From JACDAN01 sp046714355 (GTDB lineage Bacteria; Actinomycetota; Thermoleophilia; Gaiellales; Gaiellaceae), in NCBI GenBank assembly GCA_046714355.1, contig JBKKAR010000142.1, positions 1-5,799 of the forward strand: 5,799 bases of DNA, written 5' to 3'. The notes beneath the pieces are model-generated. The model did not search any database, was not told the DNA's origin, and saw nothing but the letters and a program-made list of their open reading frames with translations. How positions within the stretch are numbered: the first letter of the stretch is position 1; the number at the start of each line of letters is the position of its first letter. This document shows positions 1 through 4,954 of the stretch, in pieces. Position numbers and translations under genes: made by a program.

Positions 1-1541
1 TGCCCGTCAAGGCGGACGGCACGCTCCTCGGGTTCAAGGCGCGGATGATCGACGACTGCGGCGCCTACACCCGGTACGAGCCGCTCGGCTGCATCATCTG
101 GGCGCAGGTCACGCCCGGCTGCTACCGGTGGCGCCACGTCCGCGTGGACTTCAGCCAGGTGTGCACGAACAAGTCGCCGTGCGGCCCGAACCGGGGCTAC
201 TCCCGGATGCAGCACCTCTGGTTCACGGAGCGGATCATCGACATCGTCGCGCACGAGCTCGGAATCGATCCGGTCGAGATCCGGAAGCGCAACTACATCC
301 GCGCGGACGAGATGCCGTACGAGACGCCGAACGGGTGCGTCTACGACTCCGGCGACTACGCGCGCTGCCTCGACGAGGCGCTGAAGCTGGTCGACTACGA
401 CACGATCGAGGACAAGCGCCGCGACGCGGAGTCTCGCGGCAAGCTGCTCGGCGTCGGCATCGGCTCGACCCTCGACTCCGGCACGAACAACTTCGGCCAG
501 TCGACGCTCGTGAACCCCGAGCTCCAGTTCTCGGGTAACAACGAGGTCGCGACCGTGAAGCTGGACATCTTCGGCGAGATCGTCGCGACGCTCGGGACGA
601 CGCCGCAGGGCCAGAGTCACGAGACGACGGCGGCACAGGTAATCGCGGACATCCTCAAGGTCTCGCCCGACGACGTGAACGTCCGTGCCGGCCACGACAG
701 CTACTGGAACTCGCACGCCGGTTTCTCGGGAACGTACGCCAGTCAGTTCGCGGTCACCGGGCTCGGAGCAGTCAAGGGCGCGACCGAGCTGCTCGCCGGC
801 CAGATCAAGCAGATCGGAGCGGCGATTCTCGGCGCCGACTCACCCGACGACGTGGAGCTCGGCGGCGGCTTCGTCAAGCGGAAGGACAACCCCGAGGCGG
901 CACTGCCCTTCATGGCCTGCGGCGCGATCGTGAACGCGAACAACGCGGTGCTCCCGCTCGAGCTCCGCGAGATCACGCTCAACTGCCGCTACGTCTACGT
1001 CCCGCCGCACCAGATGCCGGACAAGGAGCGCAAGTACGGGAACCTGACGCTGACCTACGCCACCCAGATCCACGCCTGCGTCGTCGAGGTCGATCCCGAG
1101 ACGGGCGTCTACGAAATCGTCGACTACGGCGCCGTGGACGACTGCGGCGTCCGAATCAACCCGCAGATCGTCGAGGGCCAGGTACAGGGCGCGACGGCGC
1201 AGGCGATCGGGGCCGCGACGCACGAGATCTTCCCCTACGACGAGGACGGGAACCTGCTGACGCCCAACTTCTACGACTACCACGTGCCGCACGCGCTCGA
1301 CATGCCCCCGCTGAAGACGGCGTACGTGGAGTCGCCGTCGCCGTTCACGCCGCTCGGCGCGAAAGGGATGGGCGAGGGAGGCGGCGCCGGGCTGAGCGCG
1401 GTGGGTTCCGCTCTGCAGGACGCCCTGCGTGGCTCCGGCAAGCCGATCGTCTCGGACAGCTCGAACCCGTACAACACCGTCTGGGAGCTCTTGCGGAACC
1501 CCGAGGAGAGCCGGCGGCTGGTCGAAGTCGAGGACCGATGA
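1..1541 (+). CDS. Molybdenum hydroxylase large subunit (xanthine dehydrogenase / CoxL superfamily), 5'-truncated by window edge
   Basis: The gene is open from the left edge; the first full codon is at 3 and 513 residues are visible. The reading PVKADGTLLGF followed by DDCGAY just before and after the ATG at 45 matches the conserved DG...GAY stretch of this superfamily, so that ATG is internal and not the start. Members are usually about 750-800 residues, so roughly 250-280 N-terminal residues are missing. Family landmarks are an RG loop (CGPNRGYSRMQ, 180-212), a molybdopterin-site motif (TTPQGQSHETTAAQ, 597-638) and the C-terminal GAKGMGEGGG. The Glu of that last motif, at 1374-1376, is at the position of the catalytic base of xanthine dehydrogenase. 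Such subunits carry the molybdenum cofactor and hydroxylate a substrate with water, passing electrons to FeS and FAD subunits that are not visible here and may lie upstream. The loop is neither the form I CoxL AYRCSFR nor the form II AYRGAGR, so a true CO dehydrogenase is unlikely. The substrate is unknown. The gene overlaps the CoxG-like gene by ATGA. Confidence 0.93.
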   Translation, partial: PVKADGTLLGFKARMIDDCGAYTRYEPLGCIIWAQVTPGCYRWRHVRVDFSQVCTNKSPCGPNRGYSRMQHLWFTERIIDIVAHELGIDPVEIRKRNYIRADEMPYETPNGCVYDSGDYARCLDEALKLVDYDTIEDKRRDAESRGKLLGVGIGSTLDSGTNNFGQSTLVNPELQFSGNNEVATVKLDIFGEIVATLGTTPQGQSHETTAAQVIADILKVSPDDVNVRAGHDSYWNSHAGFSGTYASQFAVTGLGAVKGATELLAGQIKQIGAAILGADSPDDVELGGGFVKRKDNPEAALPFMACGAIVNANNAVLPLELREITLNCRYVYVPPHQMPDKERKYGNLTLTYATQIHACVVEVDPETGVYEIVDYGAVDDCGVRINPQIVEGQVQGATAQAIGAATHEIFPYDEDGNLLTPNFYDYHVPHALDMPPLKTAYVESPSPFTPLGAKGMGEGGGAGLSAVGSALQDALRGSGKPIVSDSSNPYNTVWELLRNPEESRRLVEVEDR

Positions 1542-2119
1542 AGATCCAGGGCGAGCGCACGTTCGAGGCGCCCCGCCAGACCGTCTGGAGCGTGCTCCAG
1601 GATCCGGCGCAGATGGCCGAGCTCATGCCCCACGTCGAGAGCTTCGACGTCGAGGACGACCGGCGCTGGAAGGCGAACGTGAAGATCCCGCTCGGCCTCG
1701 GCTCGCTCCGGATGTCGATCAACTTCGAGAAGATCGAGGAACGGCCGCCGGAGTTCTCTCGGCTCCATGCGAAGGGAACGGGCGTCGGTGCGTTGATGAA
1801 CCTCGACACCGAGTTCAACCTCAGTGAGCAGGGCGCCGCAACCGCGATGGCGTGGGAGGCCGACGTCCGCATCGCGGGGCCTGTCGGGAGCATGGGCCAG
1901 AGGGTTCTCCAGCCGATCGTCAACCAACAAGTGCAGCAGGTTCTGGCGGCGCTCGACAAGCAGATCGCGAAAGCCGGTGGAACCGACCCGGAGACGAAGG
2001 ACTACGGGCCGCCGGCGGACGCGACTCCCGAGGGCGACCCGGCCGTGGACGCCGGCTCCAGCGGGGCTGAGGAGGGCCTGAGCCCGCTCGAAGAGGAGTC
2101 GTACTCGGAAGAGCGCTGA
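1538..2119 (+). CDS. CoxG-like SRPBCC family protein (carbon monoxide dehydrogenase subunit G family)
   Basis: The protein has 193 residues. Residues 1-145 have the CoxG pattern: a strand-helix opening (MKIQGERTFEAPRQTVWSVL), then DPAQMAELMPHVESF, then the lipocalin-like sheet, and a long C-terminal helix (about 119-146) with PIVNQQVQQVLAALDKQI. The usual PGC-like segment after the first helix is PHVES here. Residues about 147-193 form a Pro/Gly/Asp/Glu-rich tail that looks disordered. CoxG of Oligotropha is needed to attach CO dehydrogenase to the membrane, and related proteins are thought to link molybdenum hydroxylases to the quinone pool. By inference this copy serves the preceding hydroxylase. 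The ATG at 1538 overlaps the upstream TGA, and GAGGA at 1530-1534 lies only 3 nt ahead, so translational coupling is likely. No signal peptide or transmembrane segment is visible. The family call is firm; the partner and ligand are inferred. Confidence 0.9.
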   Translation: MKIQGERTFEAPRQTVWSVLQDPAQMAELMPHVESFDVEDDRRWKANVKIPLGLGSLRMSINFEKIEERPPEFSRLHAKGTGVGALMNLDTEFNLSEQGAATAMAWEADVRIAGPVGSMGQRVLQPIVNQQVQQVLAALDKQIAKAGGTDPETKDYGPPADATPEGDPAVDAGSSGAEEGLSPLEEESYSEER

Positions 2120-2121
2120 GG
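2118..2121 (+). promoter_or_regulatory. Ribosome binding site for the aldo/keto reductase GTG start
   Basis: GAGG lies 6 nt upstream of the GTG at 2128 and overlaps the TGA stop of the CoxG-like gene. It supports the GTG start over an in-frame CTG at 2116-2118, which would add four residues and overlap the upstream stop as CTGA. Confidence 0.5.
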
Positions 2122-2127
2122 CGCGCT

Positions 2128-3039
2128 GTGTCGCGCCTGATCCTCGGTTGCGGGAACTTCGGCGGGATCGGCTCGGCCCCGGCGTTCTTCGGTCAGGGCG
2201 AGAGCCAAGAGGAGGCGTTCGCCCTGATGGACGCCGCGTGGGAGCTCGGCATCACGAGCTTCGATACGGCGGACGCCTACGGCGGCGGGCGTAGCGAGAC
2301 CTGGATCGGGAAGTGGATCGCGGCTCGTGGACGACGGCCCGCCCTCACCTCCAAGGTCTTCCACTCCGTGGTCGGCGACCCGGCGGACAGCGGGCTGTCG
2401 CGCGATCGCATCCTCCGGCAGATCGACGGCAGCCTCGAGCGGCTTGGGGTCGATCGCGTGGACACGTACATGATCCACAAGCCGGACCCCGAGACCCCCG
2501 TCGCCGAGACGATGGGAACCCTGGACGAGCTGCTCCAGGCGGGCAAGATCGGTGCCGTCGGCGCGAGCAACGTGAATCGCGCATGGCTGGAGGAGGCGCT
2601 TCCGGTCGCACCCGTCTCAGTCGTGCAGAACTCGTACTCGGTGCTCGACCGGGAGGCGGAGGCCGAGGTCTTGCCCTACTCCACCGAACATGGCATCGCC
2701 TTCACCGCCTTCGGGCCGCTCACCGGCGGCTGGCTGGCAGGGAAATATCGGCGGGGACAGCCGCTTCCTACAGGATCGCGGATGACGCTTCGGCCGGAGC
2801 CGTATCGACATCTCGACGACGACGCCGTCTACCGAGGGCTCGAGCAGTTGGAGGAGGTGGCGGCTCAGCGCGGCGTCGACACGCCGACGCTGGCCTTCGC
2901 GTGGCTCCTCTCTGATCCCCGGGTGGCGGGCGTCATCGTCGGCCCCAGGCGCCCGGAGCACCTCGACCCCGCTTTCGCCGCGTTCAAACTGCAGCTGTCC
3001 GAGGCCGAGCGCGATGAACTAGCGTCGCTCTTTCCATGA
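2128..3039 (+). CDS. Aldo/keto reductase
   Basis: The 303-residue protein is an NAD(P)H-dependent (beta/alpha)8 oxidoreductase that interconverts carbonyls and alcohols. The catalytic tetrad is intact: Asp46 and Tyr51 in FDTADAYGGGRSE, Lys76 in LTSKVF, and His117 in YMIHKPDP. Other family marks are GAVGASNVN (142-150), the strand motif QNSYSVLDRE (167-176), FGPLTGGWLAGKY (195-207) and a C-terminal cofactor-binding stretch, IVGPRRPEHL (270-279). The start is the GTG at 2128, so the N-terminus is Met-SRLILGCGNFGG. The protein therefore begins at the first barrel strand and lacks the short beta-hairpin segment that many relatives carry. No ATG, GTG or TTG lies between the upstream in-frame stop at 2068-2070 and 2128. 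The gene sits 8 bp after the CoxG-like gene and overlaps the next by ATGA, so it belongs to the same transcript. Its substrate is probably an aldehyde or ketone intermediate of the operon's pathway, but the sequence does not identify it. Confidence 0.93.
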   Translation: MSRLILGCGNFGGIGSAPAFFGQGESQEEAFALMDAAWELGITSFDTADAYGGGRSETWIGKWIAARGRRPALTSKVFHSVVGDPADSGLSRDRILRQIDGSLERLGVDRVDTYMIHKPDPETPVAETMGTLDELLQAGKIGAVGASNVNRAWLEEALPVAPVSVVQNSYSVLDREAEAEVLPYSTEHGIAFTAFGPLTGGWLAGKYRRGQPLPTGSRMTLRPEPYRHLDDDAVYRGLEQLEEVAAQRGVDTPTLAFAWLLSDPRVAGVIVGPRRPEHLDPAFAAFKLQLSEAERDELASLFP

Positions 3040-4010
3040 GCCTGCTCGTACTCAGCCAGAAGGACGTCGAGGAACTCCTCGACATGGAGGGTTGCATCGA
3101 GGCGATGGCCGAGGCGCTCGCCTCACTCGCGCGGGGCGAGGTGCACGTTCCGCTGCGGGTCGTCGTCCGGCCGGATGGTGAGGACACTTTCCTCGGGCTG
3201 ATGCCGGCGCACCGCGGCGGCCCTACCGCTTTGCCGCTCTACTCCCTGAAGACGGTCTGCGTCTTCCCGGACAACCCGGAGCGAGGGCTCGACGCGCACC
3301 AGGGCACGGTGACGCTGTTCGACGGCGAGACGGGGGAGACGCGTGCGCTGCTGAACGCCTCGGCGGTAACGGCAATCCGGACGGCGGCGGTCTCGGCGGT
3401 CGCGACCCGGCTGCTGGCGCGCGAGGATTCCCGAGAGCTTGCGATTCTGGGCGCGGGCGTGCAGGCGCGCTCGCACCTGGATGCCATGCGGCTTGTACGG
3501 GACTTCGAGCGGGTGCGGATCTTCAGCCCGACGGCCGCGCATGCCAAGGCTCTGGCCAAGGAAGGCGGGGCGGAGGCCGTCGGTAGTGCGCAGGAGGCGG
3601 TTCAGGGCGCCGACGTCGTCGTCACAGCGACGAGCTCGGTCGACCCGGTTCTCCGGCGCGAATGGCTGAAGGAAGGCGCGCACGTGAACGTCGTCGGCGG
3701 CCGGCCTCCGACGATGCGGGAGCTCGACGTGGCGACCGTCGCCGCCTCGGCGTTCTACGTCGACCGGCGCGAGTCGGCGGAGAACGAGGCGTTCGACTAC
3801 CGCGATGCGCTCGAGTCTGGGGCGATCGGCCCGGACCACATCCGGGGCGAGATCGGTGAGGTGCTGATCGGCACGGCGCCCGGCCGCAACTCGCCGGACG
3901 AGCTGACCGTCTTTCGATCCCTGGGTCTCGCCGTCGAGGACCTTGCCGCCGCGGAGTACGTGGTCCGCCGTGCGCGCGAGCAGGGAGTCGGCGTCGAGGT
4001 CGAGTTCTGA
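3036..4010 (+). CDS. Ornithine cyclodeaminase / mu-crystallin family protein, probably an NAD(P)H imine reductase or amino acid dehydrogenase
   Basis: The 324-residue protein is full length for the family. The N-terminal part provides the dimerisation and substrate domain, with Lys72 in YSLKTV and Arg115 in TAIRTAA at the positions that bind the substrate carboxylate in characterised members. A Rossmann domain follows, with the dinucleotide motif LAILGAGVQARSH (135-147) and ADVVVTATSS (192-201). The C-terminal part has EIGEVLIGTAPGRNSPDELTVF (272-293), a family hallmark. In true ornithine cyclodeaminase a catalytic Asp (Asp228 of the Pseudomonas putida enzyme) lies in a GGDxPGKTEL-like loop; here the loop is GGRPPTMREL, with Arg223 at that place. 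Cyclodeamination is therefore doubtful, and reduction of a cyclic or acyclic imine is more likely. The gene overlaps the upstream gene by ATGA with no clear Shine-Dalgarno, and it is directly followed by a threonine-dehydratase homologue. This arrangement recalls EutC/EutB and BhcD/BhcB. The family is certain; the substrate is not. Confidence 0.92.
   Translation: MSLLVLSQKDVEELLDMEGCIEAMAEALASLARGEVHVPLRVVVRPDGEDTFLGLMPAHRGGPTALPLYSLKTVCVFPDNPERGLDAHQGTVTLFDGETGETRALLNASAVTAIRTAAVSAVATRLLAREDSRELAILGAGVQARSHLDAMRLVRDFERVRIFSPTAAHAKALAKEGGAEAVGSAQEAVQGADVVVTATSSVDPVLRREWLKEGAHVNVVGGRPPTMRELDVATVAASAFYVDRRESAENEAFDYRDALESGAIGPDHIRGEIGEVLIGTAPGRNSPDELTVFRSLGLAVEDLAAAEYVVRRAREQGVGVEVEF
3996..4000 (+). 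promoter_or_regulatory. Ribosome binding site deciding a CTG start
   Basis: GAGGT is complementary to the 16S rRNA tail and lies 6 nt upstream of the CTG at 4007, inside the end of the preceding gene. No ATG, GTG or TTG in the dehydratase frame occurs nearby. The site is the best local evidence that translation begins at 4007. Confidence 0.55.
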
Positions 4011-4954
4011 TCCCGCTCGAGGACATTCGAGCGGCGCGCGAGACGATCGCCGGGACCGCCGTCCGCACGCCGCTCGTCCGGCTGCACGCACCCGAATCGC
4101 CTGCCGAGATCTACCTCAAGCTGGAGAACCTTCAGCCGATCGGCTCGTTCAAGATCCGCGGCGCCTACAACGCTGCCCGGCGGGCGGATCCGGGGCTGGT
4201 CGCTGCTGGCCTCCTCACGGCGAGCGCCGGGAACATGGGGCAGGGGGTCGCATGGGCTGCGCGGGAGCTCGGAGTTCCCTGCACGGTGACCGTGCCCGAC
4301 TACGCGCCGGCGACGAAGGTCTCCGCAATGGAGCGCCTGGGCGCCCGAGTCGTCAAGACGCCGTTCGACGAGTGGTGGAAGGCGATCGAGGAGTCTCGCG
4401 TGGAGGGCGTGGACGGTCTCTTCCTCCACCCGGTCGAGAACGAGCAGGTGATGGCGGGAAACGGGACGATCGGGCTGGAGATCCTCGAGGACTTGCCGGA
4501 CCCGGACGTCGTGCTGATCCCGTTCGGCGGCGGCGGCCTCACCGTCGGGATCGCGAGCGCGATCAAGGCCGAGCGTCCCGAGACGAAGATCTACGCCGTC
4601 GAGCAGGAGACGGCGGCGCCGCTGAACGCGACGCTCGAGGCGGGCTCGATGCAGGCGATCGAGTACCGGCAATCGTTCGTGGACGGCGCGGGCGCGAAGG
4701 CGCTGCTGCCGAAGATGTGGGAGCTCGTGGAGCCGCTGATCGACGGTGGACACCGGGTCTCGCTCGACGAGGTGGCGTCCGCAATCCGTGTGCTCGCCGA
4801 GCGGACGCGGGTGATCGCGGAAGGCGCGGGTGCGTTGGCCCCCGCGGCCGCGCTATCCGGTCGCGCAGGGGAGGGGAAGATCGTCTGCGTCGTCTCGGGC
4901 GGGAACATCGACTTCCCGGTGCTCTCGCGCATCCTGGCCGGCGAGACGCCCTAG
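4007..4954 (+). CDS. Threonine/serine dehydratase-like PLP-dependent enzyme (fold type II), probable CTG start
   Basis: The protein has 315 residues and is of usual length for catabolic threonine dehydratase, serine racemase and hydroxyaspartate dehydratase. The N-terminus reads (L/M)IPLEDIRAARETIAG followed by TAVRTPLVRL, the standard opening. The PLP lysine is Lys49 in PIGSFKIRGAYN (codon 4151-4153). The asparagine loop is SAGNMGQG (73-80), where most relatives have SxGNHxQG. The phosphate-binding tetraglycine loop is FGGGGL (173-178), and SGGN at 297-300 supplies the residue near the pyridine nitrogen. No C-terminal ACT regulatory domain is present, so allosteric control by isoleucine is not expected. 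Starting at the first in-frame ATG (4235) would remove the PLP lysine, so the true start lies upstream. The CTG at 4007 gives a CTGA overlap with the preceding stop, like the ATGA overlaps elsewhere in the operon, and is preceded by GAGGT. A sequencing error in an ATG is the alternative. It probably eliminates water (or ammonia) from a beta-hydroxy amino acid; the substrate is unknown. Confidence 0.9.
   Translation: MIPLEDIRAARETIAGTAVRTPLVRLHAPESPAEIYLKLENLQPIGSFKIRGAYNAARRADPGLVAAGLLTASAGNMGQGVAWAARELGVPCTVTVPDYAPATKVSAMERLGARVVKTPFDEWWKAIEESRVEGVDGLFLHPVENEQVMAGNGTIGLEILEDLPDPDVVLIPFGGGGLTVGIASAIKAERPETKIYAVEQETAAPLNATLEAGSMQAIEYRQSFVDGAGAKALLPKMWELVEPLIDGGHRVSLDEVASAIRVLAERTRVIAEGAGALAPAAALSGRAGEGKIVCVVSGGNIDFPVLSRILAGETP
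4951..4954. other. Convergent stop codons sharing one CTAG palindrome
   Basis: The + strand dehydratase ends with TAG at 4952-4954 and the - strand class V enzyme ends with TAG at 4953-4951. The two coding regions therefore overlap by 4 bp tail to tail, with no intergenic terminator. CTAG sits inside the 6-bp palindrome CCTAGG (4950-4955). Confidence 0.9.

Noticed and set aside
1..1541. CoxL, the CO dehydrogenase large subunit, suggested by the CoxG neighbour
   Set aside because: The diagnostic AYRCSFR loop with its copper-binding Cys is absent; the loop is PNRGYSR.
2116..2118. CTG overlapping the CoxG-like stop as an alternative start for the aldo/keto reductase
   Set aside because: A normal GTG with GAGG 6 nt ahead lies at 2128. 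The four extra residues (after the initiator, RRA and V) do not match the family N-terminus.
3123..4753. Two long antisense frames (3123-4091 and 3797-4753, each over 300 codons)
   Set aside because: They lie opposite well-supported enzymes, are rich in Arg and His/Asp with no recognisable domain, and follow from the codon bias of the sense genes.
4924..4945. Inverted repeat CTCGC/GCGAG near the end of the dehydratase as a terminator
   Set aside because: A 5-bp stem with a 12-nt loop and no T-run is expected by chance in sequence this GC-rich.
4235..4954. Dehydratase starting at the first in-frame ATG
   Set aside because: This start deletes the PLP lysine motif PIGSFKIRGAYN and the conserved N-terminus, which are intact and in frame upstream.
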